The notes under the pieces: generated by a model
What the model saw: only the letters and a program-made list of their open reading frames with translations
Told to the model about the DNA's origin: nothing
The model's database searches: none
Position numbers and translations under genes: made by a program
Source: Deltaproteobacteria bacterium
GTDB taxonomy: Bacteria; Myxococcota_A; UBA9160; PR03
DNA length: 64,000 nt
NCBI GenBank assembly: GCA_035063765.1
Contig: JAPSFT010000007.1
Span: forward strand, 124,001 to 188,000
Reading direction: 5' to 3'
Shown: positions 1 through 6,626 of the stretch, piece after piece
Layout: the number at the start of each line of letters is the position of its first letter
How positions within the stretch are numbered: the stretch's first letter is position 1

Positions 1-116
1 AGCTCGGGCGGGCGGTCCGGATCGGCGAGCCAGCGCGCGGGCAGGGTCGCGCCGGCCCAGCCGAGCCCGGCGCCGGCGGCGCCGGCGAGGAGCTCGCGCC
101 GCGTGAGCCGGCTCAT
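1..116 (-). CDS. Tat-exported protein, N-terminal fragment (cut by window edge)
   Basis: Reading leftward from an ATG at 114-116, the first 38 codons are open to the window edge. The start of the protein, MSRLTRRELLAGAAGAGLGW, is a textbook twin-arginine signal: a polar n-region, an RR-E-L-L core, and an Ala/Gly-rich hydrophobic stretch. The product is therefore likely folded in the cytoplasm and exported by the Tat system. The catalytic part lies outside the window, so no enzymatic function can be assigned. It starts 46 bp downstream of the stop of the GH43-like gene on the same strand and is probably co-transcribed with it, which hints at a secreted carbohydrate-related enzyme. Confidence 0.6.
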   Translation of the reverse strand, partial: MSRLTRRELLAGAAGAGLGWAGATLPARWLADPDRPPE

Positions 117-162
117 CGCGCGGACCCGCGCGGGCCGGACGACGGGGTCGGCATGACGCGCT

Positions 163-1047
163 TCACTCCATCCAATCGAGCTCCCGGATCGCGACGCTCC
201 CCGGAATCACCGTACCGCAGTGCGGGTGCGGCCAACCGCAGCTCGTGACGTACCAGCGGCCGCTCCGGGGATCGCGGAGGTACTCGGGCGCATGCGCGGG
301 GAGCGTCGCCGCGACCTCGTCGGGGCCCTCGCCCGTGTAGGTGCCGAAGTCGAAGGGGTTGGTACTGCGGAAGAGCAGCGTCTCGTGGTACCCGGCGGGC
401 CCGTCGAAGCTCGTCGTGTAGGTGATCGAGAGCCAGTACGCGCCGCCGTGGCGGAATACGAAGGGCGACTCGGTGGCGGCCCAGGGCGGGTTCTTCGGCG
501 CGGTGCCGCCCGTGCGGAGCGCGAAGCGCACGAAGCGCCAGTCCAGGAGGTTCTCGGAGACGCAGACGCTCACGGCGCCCGTCTGGCCGCGCTTGCCCGT
601 CGCGTAGAGGAGCCAGGTGTCGTCGTCGAGGCGGAAGACCATGCCGTCACGCAGCACGGCCTGGATCGGCGCGCCGGCGAGCGTGCACGGGATCTCGCGC
701 CAGTGATCGAGGCGCTCGTCGTCGCACACCGCCGCACGCAGCAGGTCGGGGCCGTAGAGCAGGATCCAGCGCTGGCCGTCGAAGGCGACGGCCGGGGCCC
801 AGGCGCGGTGGCCGAAATCGCAGATGCGGTTGTGCTCTTCGAAGGCGCCGGTCACGAGCGAGGCGCCCGACCCGTGACAGAACCAGCGCTCCTGCTGCGG
901 ATCGACGTCGGGGGTCGGCTTCGTGATGCCGAACACGTGCCAGCGCCCGTCGGGCGCCTGTACGACGCAGTGGTCGTTCACGTAGCAGCCGCTCGCGCGC
1001 GGCGTGAAGAGCGGCCGCCATCCAGCGCCGCCGAGGACGGGCTTCAC
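163..1047 (-). CDS. GH43/GH32-like five-bladed beta-propeller protein
   Basis: 294 aa. The sequence shows regularly spaced propeller-blade motifs such as GRWHVFGIT, QRWILLYGPD, TWLLYATGK, AYWLSITYT and GRWYVTSCGW. This is the repeat pattern of the GH43/GH32/GH62/GH68 five-bladed propeller clan. The N-terminal YVNDHCVVQ segment holds an Asp in the place where these folds carry a catalytic acid, and ATESPFVFRHGG holds a plausible Glu. I see no signal peptide, so it appears cytoplasmic unless the start is misassigned. It lies upstream of a Tat-signal gene on the same strand (46 bp gap). The likely role is hydrolysis or recognition of a plant- or microbe-derived sugar; the substrate cannot be read from sequence. 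Confidence 0.7.
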   Translation of the reverse strand: MKPVLGGAGWRPLFTPRASGCYVNDHCVVQAPDGRWHVFGITKPTPDVDPQQERWFCHGSGASLVTGAFEEHNRICDFGHRAWAPAVAFDGQRWILLYGPDLLRAAVCDDERLDHWREIPCTLAGAPIQAVLRDGMVFRLDDDTWLLYATGKRGQTGAVSVCVSENLLDWRFVRFALRTGGTAPKNPPWAATESPFVFRHGGAYWLSITYTTSFDGPAGYHETLLFRSTNPFDFGTYTGEGPDEVAATLPAHAPEYLRDPRSGRWYVTSCGWPHPHCGTVIPGSVAIRELDWME

Positions 1048-1352
1048 CGCGTGACTCCCTGGCGAGGCCGCTCACGCGGCGCGCGGCAGATCCTACACCG
1101 GCCGCCGCTCGCGTCGAAGGAGATCGGAACGAGCCGGGACGGAGACGGGGGACCAGAGGCGAGACGTCGAACGCGGACGCGCTCGATCGGCCGCACGCGG
1201 CCGCGGGTGAGCTGAGTCAGGAGCGCGCAGCGCGCGCGGCGCGTGTGGCGGCTCGCGACAGCAGCGGGTCGATCGCAGCAGCAGCGTCGCCCGCGTTGGG
1301 TACGTGACTTGCAACCCGGGGGCGGAACTTCCCTCCACGAGGAGAGGCCGAC
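1048..1352. other. divergent intergenic region
   Basis: 305 bp between the GH43-like gene (leftward) and the porin (rightward). It must hold the promoters of both. I see a GC-rich inverted repeat CGGCCGC / GCGGCCG at 1188-1203 and a good ribosome-binding site (AGGAGAG, 1340-1346) ahead of the porin ATG at 1353. No convincing -35/-10 pair or conserved ORF is visible. Confidence 0.5.
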
Positions 1353-2939
1353 ATGGCCTGGCGAGCGGCGACCGCGGGCATCCTCCTGGCGACCGGTCTC
1401 TCGTCTGCGAGCGCCCCTCCCTCCCTTGCGCAGACCGCGGCCCCGAGCACGACGCCGGGATGGATGGCGAACGTGCCGTCGGCGCGGCCCATGCCGCCGC
1501 TCGGCGACTTTCCCCGTTGGCCGTCGGGGCCCGGCTACTACTCCCTGATGGACGCCCTTCGCGGCACCCGGCGGGATGGGCCGCCCCGGTATCCCTATCG
1601 GGCCTATGGCCTCTCGCCCCCGCCCCTCTTCGACGTCGACTTCCGCTACCTCGACGACCCGAACAACACGCAGAAGGACGTCTTCGACCCGATCCACCGC
1701 ATCCGGCTCGGCGAGGATTGGCTCCTCAACCTGGGAGCGCAGGTCCAGTGGCGGCATCAGAACGAGCAGAGCAGCCGCCTCAGCGGCAACAACAACACCT
1801 TCGACATGCTCCGCACGACGATCTACGCGGACCTGTGGTACCGCGACAAGGTCCGCGCGTTCGTCCAGCCCTACGACGCGCGCATCTTCGACGAGGACCT
1901 TCCGATCGGCCCGCTCGACGCGGATCATCACGACATCCAGAACCTGTTCGTCGACATGAACCTCGGAGAGGTCCGGGACAAGGCCGTGTACCTGCGCGTC
2001 GGGCGGCAGGAGATGCTCTACGGCTCGCAGCGGCTGATCTCGACCCTGGACTGGGCCAACGTCCGGCGCACCTTCGAGGGCGTGAAGGTCTTTCGCACGA
2101 GCGAGAAGCTCGATCTCGACCTCTTCTGGGTGCAACCCGTCAACGTCTTCGCACCGCATGCCAACTCCGTCTACGAGTCGCGCCCCAATCATGCGGACGG
2201 CGACCAGAATCTGGTCGGTCTGTGGACGACCTATCGGCCCCGGAAGAACCACTTCGTCGATGCGTACTACCTGATGCTCGACAACGACAACCGGAACACC
2301 GCGCTGGGCATCGAGCGCATGCCCTTCCAGGTCCACACGATCGGGGGGCGCTACTACGGAGACTACGGGCGATTCCTATGGGACGTGGAGGCCATGCTCC
2401 AGGTCGGCGAGAGCACTCGCAACGACCTCCTGGCCGGCTCGTCCTCGGTGGGTGTCGGCTATCACTTCCAGGGCGCCCCGCTCGATCCCACCCTCTGGGC
2501 CTACTACGATTTCGCGTCCGGCGATCAGGATCCCGGTTCCGGGCGCGCCACGACCTTCCACCCGCTCTTCCCCTTCGGCCACTACTACCAGGGCTGGTCG
2601 GATGTCGTCGGCCGCCAGAACGTGCACGACCTCGGCGCGTACCTGGGGGTATGGCCGACCAAGTGGATCATGGTCCGCCTGCAGTACCACCACCTGGAGC
2701 TGGTGAGCGAGAAGGACGCGCTCTACAACATCGTCGGCGTTCCCTACCGGCGGGACCCGTCGGGCGACGCCGGGCGCCACATCGGCGACGACCTCACGCT
2801 GATCGTCAACTTCCACATCGACGCCCACCTCGACATCCTGACCGGCTACGCGCATCTCTTTCCCGGCCGCTTCGTTCGCAGGACGGGGAGCGACGACCAG
2901 GTCGGGATGTTCTACCTGATCTGGAACTTCCACTTCTAG
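1353..2939 (+). CDS. alginate-export-family outer-membrane porin
   Basis: 528 aa. A Sec signal peptide is visible (MAWRAATAGILLATGLSSAS, cleavage probably after the SLAQ/TAA region near residue 28). The mature part alternates hydrophobic and polar residues in beta-strand style and is rich in Tyr, Trp and Asp. It contains the VYLRVGRQEMLYGSQRLIS motif (porin strand with RxGRQ) and ends in an aromatic residue (WNFHF), the usual outer-membrane barrel sorting signal. This matches the alginate_exp (AlgE-like) family, whose members form substrate-specific outer-membrane channels. The start is supported by AGGAGAG seven bases upstream. It stands alone, divergent from the GH43-like gene, so sugar uptake or export is a reasonable guess but the substrate is unknown. 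Confidence 0.85.
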   Translation: MAWRAATAGILLATGLSSASAPPSLAQTAAPSTTPGWMANVPSARPMPPLGDFPRWPSGPGYYSLMDALRGTRRDGPPRYPYRAYGLSPPPLFDVDFRYLDDPNNTQKDVFDPIHRIRLGEDWLLNLGAQVQWRHQNEQSSRLSGNNNTFDMLRTTIYADLWYRDKVRAFVQPYDARIFDEDLPIGPLDADHHDIQNLFVDMNLGEVRDKAVYLRVGRQEMLYGSQRLISTLDWANVRRTFEGVKVFRTSEKLDLDLFWVQPVNVFAPHANSVYESRPNHADGDQNLVGLWTTYRPRKNHFVDAYYLMLDNDNRNTALGIERMPFQVHTIGGRYYGDYGRFLWDVEAMLQVGESTRNDLLAGSSSVGVGYHFQGAPLDPTLWAYYDFASGDQDPGSGRATTFHPLFPFGHYYQGWSDVVGRQNVHDLGAYLGVWPTKWIMVRLQYHHLELVSEKDALYNIVGVPYRRDPSGDAGRHIGDDLTLIVNFHIDAHLDILTGYAHLFPGRFVRRTGSDDQVGMFYLIWNFHF

Positions 2940-3211
2940 GATCCCTCGCCTGCTGGCCCGTCCACGCTGAGCAGGACGCAGTCCGCGCCCGCGGCGAGCG
3001 CGATCCCGCCGCCCGCGCGCAGCGCCGCGCCGCCGGCGCGCCAGCAGCCTCCGCCGAGCACGTCGCGCACCGTGAAGGAGCCGCTGGCCGCGGCGGGCAG
3101 GGGCAGGGCCGGGCGACGAGAGCTCGATTGGTTGCGGAAGAGCGCGACGAGGCCGTTGCCGTGCACGTCGCCCCGGTAGAAGCCGTCCCAGGCGAGCGTG
3201 CCGCTTCGCAC
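2936..3211 (-). pseudogene. possible glycoside-hydrolase C-terminal remnant
   Basis: 91 codons, candidate GTG start at 3211. The translation (GDVHGNGLVALFRN, then FTVRDVLGG, then ADCVLLSVDGP) resembles the C-terminal beta-sandwich of alpha-galactosidase-type glycoside hydrolases, where an ALFN-x-R strand is followed by a VRDLW strand and a LL-L strand. No catalytic domain is present. The frame is identical to that of the VOC gene just upstream: reading through the VOC TAG at 3230-3232 enters this ORF after six codons. It overlaps the porin's end by 4 bp. It may be a decayed tail of a lost hydrolase or a small real gene; no clear Shine-Dalgarno sequence supports translation. Confidence 0.35.
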
Positions 3212-3229
3212 CTCCGCGCGCCTCGCGGG

Positions 3230-3781
3230 CTACGCCCGGCGGGCGATGCTCGGCTCCTTGCGGGTCTCCTCGGGGATCTCCGCCGGCGGGAGGCGCAGCA
3301 GGCGGAGCGCCTCCTCCTCGGTCTGGGCGAAGTGCGCGGCGTCGGTGGTCACGCAGAACTCGACCAGGATGCCGTTCGGGTCCACGAGGTAGAGCGAGGT
3401 CGCCCAGCCGTGGTCGATCTCGTGCATGTTCTCGACGCCGCGCCGGCGCAGCCGCGCCTTCATGGCCTCGAGCTCCTCGAGCGAGTCGAGCGCGAAGGCG
3501 AGGTGGTTGACCCAGATCGGCAGGCCGTTGCCGGACGAGATGGCCGTCCGGTAGTCCGGCTCCTCGCCCACGTCGCTCACCACGAAGAAGGCGAGGCACT
3601 CCCCCTGCCCCATGTCGAAGAAGAAGTGCCGGAAGTAGCCGTCGCCCTGCCGGTGGTTCTCGGTGCGCACGAGCTTCATCCCGAGCTTGTTCGTGTAGAA
3701 GTCGTAGGTCGCCTCGGGATCCCGGGTCACGTAGGCGACGTGGTGCAGGTGTCGGGATCGGACCGCGGTATCGCTGCGCAT
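3230..3781 (-). CDS. VOC-family (glyoxalase/dioxygenase-like) metalloprotein
   Basis: 183 aa, one full vicinal-oxygen-chelate unit. The beta-alpha-beta-beta-beta repeats open with LHHVAYVTRDPEATYDFY (first metal His) and VNHLAFALDSLEELEAM (second half, second metal His). The later strands are GQGECLAFFVV (Glu-containing) and LYLVDPNGILVEFCVTT, with the last metal-binding Glu in LVEF. That gives the usual His/Glu ligand set. Members include glyoxalase I, extradiol dioxygenases and fosfomycin-resistance-type enzymes. The DPNGILVEF signature is closest to dioxygenase/lactoylglutathione-lyase-like proteins; substrate unknown. Length is standard. The C-terminal tail after EIPEE is charged and probably disordered. 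The start is ATG at 3779-3781. Confidence 0.85.
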   Translation of the reverse strand: MRSDTAVRSRHLHHVAYVTRDPEATYDFYTNKLGMKLVRTENHRQGDGYFRHFFFDMGQGECLAFFVVSDVGEEPDYRTAISSGNGLPIWVNHLAFALDSLEELEAMKARLRRRGVENMHEIDHGWATSLYLVDPNGILVEFCVTTDAAHFAQTEEEALRLLRLPPAEIPEETRKEPSIARRA

Positions 3782-3892
3782 GGATGGAGCCGCCTCCTGC
3801 CCGGCGGGTCCTCCGGATCGCGGGAGCGCTCCGCTCCCCGTTCCGGGTCCCGCGAGGTCGGAGCCGAGTGTATCCGCTCCCGGCCGCGGCCG

Positions 3893-4819
3893 TCAGGGTG
3901 TCGCGCGCGAGAGCGCGAGCAGGGAGTCGACCGGGAAGCGCGCCATCCGGATGTCGCTCCGCAGCAGCATCCCGAGGAGCCAGGGGTAGTCGCGGTCGAT
4001 CCGGCTCGTGTAGTAGTCGACGTGGACGAAGCCGTTGCGCACGACCACGCCGGCGTAGGAGGTGTCGCCCGCGCTCGGCAGGTCGGAGAGGTGGACGAGC
4101 CGCCCGGGCTCGACCCGGTAGAGCGCCGTGCGCTTGCGCGACAGGACCCCTCCCAGGCGGGTCCACCAGCCGCGGGCCCCGGGCTGGTGGCGCGCCACCG
4201 CGAAGACCGTGTCGCCGACCCGGAACAGCGCCGGGCCGTCGAGACGCGTCACCTGGGAGCGGGCCGTCCGCCAGGTCGTGTAGGGCGGATCGGCGACCGC
4301 GATCGCGGTGCCCGCGTCGCAGTGACCTAGGACGGTGTCGGGCGTCACCTCGAGCCGCGCGGTGGCGAGCAGGCGGCCGCCGGGCAGGAACTCGAGGGCG
4401 GTCTCGTCGTTGCCGTCGCCGCGGTGGATCGCCGAGACCCGCTCCCAGCCCCGGCCGTCGCGCGAGCGCAGCAGGATCGACTCGCCGTGGTCCCTCCAGT
4501 AGGCCGGCACGTACCAGGTCGCACCGCCGTCCGGCGACTTCGGGCGCCAGAACAGCCAGCCCTCGGGACCGACCGGCTCGAAGGGGGTCCAGGTGACGGC
4601 GTCGTCGCTGGTGGCGGCGTCGCGCCACCAGATCATGTCGGTGTTGGAGTTGTGCATGCCGTCGGCGACGGCGTCCCAGTGCTCGAGCGCGAGCCGCGCG
4701 TCCACGACGGCCCGGTTGGGACGCAGCCACGCCTGGAGGAGCAGCGCGACGAGCCCGCAGCGGGAGGCGGCGAGGAGGATCGCGAGGGGGCGCAGCACGG
4801 CAGCGGCAACGGTAGCCAC
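3893..4819 (-). CDS. sialidase-like beta-propeller membrane-anchored protein
   Basis: 308 aa with GTG start at 4817-4819. A hydrophobic N-terminal segment (VLRPLAILLAASRCGLVALL) suggests a membrane anchor. The rest carries BNR/Asp-box-like motifs typical of exo-sialidase folds: SPDGGATWYVPAYW, LRSRDGRGWERVS, and HNSNTDMIWWRD near the start. Motifs DETALEFLPGGRLLATARLE and GPALFRVGDTVFAVARHQ are blade strands. A catalytic Tyr/Glu pair cannot be fixed, so enzymatic activity is unproven. The step from WWRDAA directly to TSDDAVTWTPF looks short for a blade, as if a few strands had been deleted in frame. It is isolated between the VOC and MBL genes. Confidence 0.55.
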   Translation of the reverse strand: MATVAAAVLRPLAILLAASRCGLVALLLQAWLRPNRAVVDARLALEHWDAVADGMHNSNTDMIWWRDAATSDDAVTWTPFEPVGPEGWLFWRPKSPDGGATWYVPAYWRDHGESILLRSRDGRGWERVSAIHRGDGNDETALEFLPGGRLLATARLEVTPDTVLGHCDAGTAIAVADPPYTTWRTARSQVTRLDGPALFRVGDTVFAVARHQPGARGWWTRLGGVLSRKRTALYRVEPGRLVHLSDLPSAGDTSYAGVVVRNGFVHVDYYTSRIDRDYPWLLGMLLRSDIRMARFPVDSLLALSRATP

Positions 4820-4920
4820 GAGCGGGGCGGCCGCCTGCGCGCGGGAGGCGGTCTCCGGGAACGGGGCCTGCGGCTTGGGGGGTGCTCGCCTGATCGCAAA
4901 CCCCTACCCTGCGCGACCCC

Positions 4921-6027
4921 GTGTCGCACACGCATCCGCATCCGCATCCGCCTTCCCCCGAGCCCCGCAAGCCCAAGCAGGAGCAGGAGCCGGCGGCGCG
5001 CGAGATCCGCGAGGTGGCGCCGAACCTGCTCCGCATGCAGCTCCCGATCGCGATGCCGGGGCTCGGGCACGTGAACATGTACGCGCTCGTCGACGAGCGC
5101 GGCGCGGCCGTCGTCGATCCCGGCCTCCCGACACCGGGGAGCTGGAAGGCGGTCCGTGACCGCCTCGCCCAGGCCGGCCTGCGCCCGAAGCACGTCCACA
5201 CCGTGATCGTCACGCACTCGCACCCCGACCACTTCGGGGGCGCCGCCCGCCTCGCCCGCGAGGCGGGCGCGCAGGTGGTGGCGCACCGCTCGTTCCGCTT
5301 CGGCGTGGTCGAGGCGACGCAGGATCCCGAGGTCTCGGTCGACGATCTCAGCGCCTCGGGTGCCAACGACGAGGCGCAGCGCCGGATCCTCGCCGGCTGG
5401 AACCATCGGACGCCGTGGGGCGGCCAGCATCCGCGCCCCCCCTTCAAGATGCGGCTGCGCTGGCGGGTCGCGCGCTGGCTCGGCGGCTCCTTCGTGCCGG
5501 CCGTGACCAGGCCGGTCGCCGCCGGCGAGGTGCTGCGCCTGGGCGGGCGCGAGTGGGTGGTGCGCCACACCCCCGGCCACACCGAGGACCACATCTGCCT
5601 GCACGATCCCGCCGACGGGCTCTTCCTCTCGGGCGACCACGTGCTGCCCACGATCACGCCGCACATCTCGGGCCTCGCCCTCTCGAAGGACCCGCTCGAG
5701 GGGTTCTTCGCCTCGCTCGACCAGGCCGCGGCGGTGCCGGGCGTGCGGCTGGTCCTGCCCGCGCACGGCCATCCCTTCACCGACCTCGCCGCCCGCTGCG
5801 CCGCGATCAAGCAGCACCACTACGACCGCCTCGACACGGTGAAGCGGATCGGGCGCGAGCTCGGCCCCGCCACCGTGCAGGCCTTCTCCCGCAAGCTCTT
5901 CCGGCCGCGGAGCTGGGGCGAGATGGCCGAGAGCGAGACCTACGCCCACCTCGAGCACCTGCGCCTGGCCGGCGCCGCGCAGGCGCGCCGCGGCGCGGAC
6001 GGCTTCCTCGTCTACGAGACGGGCTGA
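4921..6027 (+). CDS. metallo-beta-lactamase-fold hydrolase (LACTB2/glyoxalase-II type)
   Basis: 368 aa, GTG start. The MBL metal motifs are complete and in order: VTHSHPDHFGG (H-x-H-x-D-H), RHTPGHTEDH, LFLSGDHVLP and PAHGHPF. The C-terminal ~80 residues (ending AQARRGADGFLVYETG) fit the winged-helix tail of LACTB2-like and CoA-thioester-hydrolase-like MBL proteins. A His/Pro-rich N-terminus (MSHTHPHPHPPSP) could hold or sequester metal. The protein is predicted cytoplasmic and would hydrolyse a thioester or other ester using one or two zinc ions; the true substrate is unknown. It lies 90 bp upstream of the SCP2 gene, same strand, which fits lipid or acyl-CoA metabolism. Confidence 0.9.
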   Translation: MSHTHPHPHPPSPEPRKPKQEQEPAAREIREVAPNLLRMQLPIAMPGLGHVNMYALVDERGAAVVDPGLPTPGSWKAVRDRLAQAGLRPKHVHTVIVTHSHPDHFGGAARLAREAGAQVVAHRSFRFGVVEATQDPEVSVDDLSASGANDEAQRRILAGWNHRTPWGGQHPRPPFKMRLRWRVARWLGGSFVPAVTRPVAAGEVLRLGGREWVVRHTPGHTEDHICLHDPADGLFLSGDHVLPTITPHISGLALSKDPLEGFFASLDQAAAVPGVRLVLPAHGHPFTDLAARCAAIKQHHYDRLDTVKRIGRELGPATVQAFSRKLFRPRSWGEMAESETYAHLEHLRLAGAAQARRGADGFLVYETG

Positions 6028-6117
6028 GCCGGCGCCATCGGCGAAAGCGGGGGAACGAGCTATATCCGCCGGGCGGCCCCGCTCCCCGGGGCCGATCCAC
6101 CAGGAGTCGCTCGTCCC

Positions 6118-6507
6118 ATGGGCCAGGTCTTCCTCTCCCCCGGCTGGTTCGCCGAAGTCGACCGGATCATCACCGAGATCGACCCGCCGGTGCCCGCCGC
6201 CGTCCAGGATCTCGTCATCAACTTCCGCGTGAAGGGCGGCCCCGAAGGCGACGTCGAGGCGCGCATGGCGGGCGGGCGCCTGCTCGCGGGCTTCGGCGAG
6301 GGTGCGCCGACCACCGTCAACGTCCCGTTCGAGATCCTGCGCAAGATGCTGGTCGAGAACGACCAGAACGCCGCGATGCAGGCCTTCATGGCCGGACAGA
6401 TCCAGGTCGAGGGCGACATGACGCGGCTCATGGCGATGCAGGCCGCCGGGCCGCCGAGTGCCGAGAGCCAGCAGGTCGCCGAGCGCATCCGCGCGATGAC
6501 CGCGTAG
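6118..6507 (+). CDS. SCP2 sterol-carrier-domain protein
   Basis: 129 aa, a single SCP2-type lipid-carrier domain. The pattern is the family signature: a strand pair with INFRVKGGPEGDVEARMAGG, then TVNVPFEILRKMLVEND, QAFMAGQIQVEGDMTRLMAM and a C-terminal helix. SCP2 domains bind fatty acyl-CoA, sterols or other hydrophobic ligands in the cytoplasm and present them to enzymes. AGGAG upstream of the ATG at 6118 supports this start. It follows the MBL hydrolase on the same strand, so a shared role in acyl-CoA handling is plausible. Confidence 0.85.
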   Translation: MGQVFLSPGWFAEVDRIITEIDPPVPAAVQDLVINFRVKGGPEGDVEARMAGGRLLAGFGEGAPTTVNVPFEILRKMLVENDQNAAMQAFMAGQIQVEGDMTRLMAMQAAGPPSAESQQVAERIRAMTA

Positions 6508-6613
6508 CCGGCGGCGCGCCCCGCGCGGCGCTGCGCCGCTCACCGGGGCGGCGCGCGTGCGTTGATCGATCACGAGAGCCGTCTACCCTCGCGGGACGCC
6601 CCGTTCCGCGTGC

Positions 6614-6626
6614 GGAGGACGCCCTG
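6614..6626 (+). promoter_or_regulatory. ribosome-binding site favouring a CTG start
   Basis: GGAGG at 6614-6618 lies five bases before an in-frame CTG (6624-6626). This is the best-placed initiation signal for the debranching enzyme. No ATG is available nearby in frame; the next in-frame candidate is GTG at 6684, which lacks a comparable Shine-Dalgarno sequence. Confidence 0.5.

Noticed and set aside
4633-6573. 646-codon minus-strand frame over the MBL and SCP2 genes
   Set aside because: Antisense shadow; the plus strand has complete MBL metal motifs and a full SCP2 domain.
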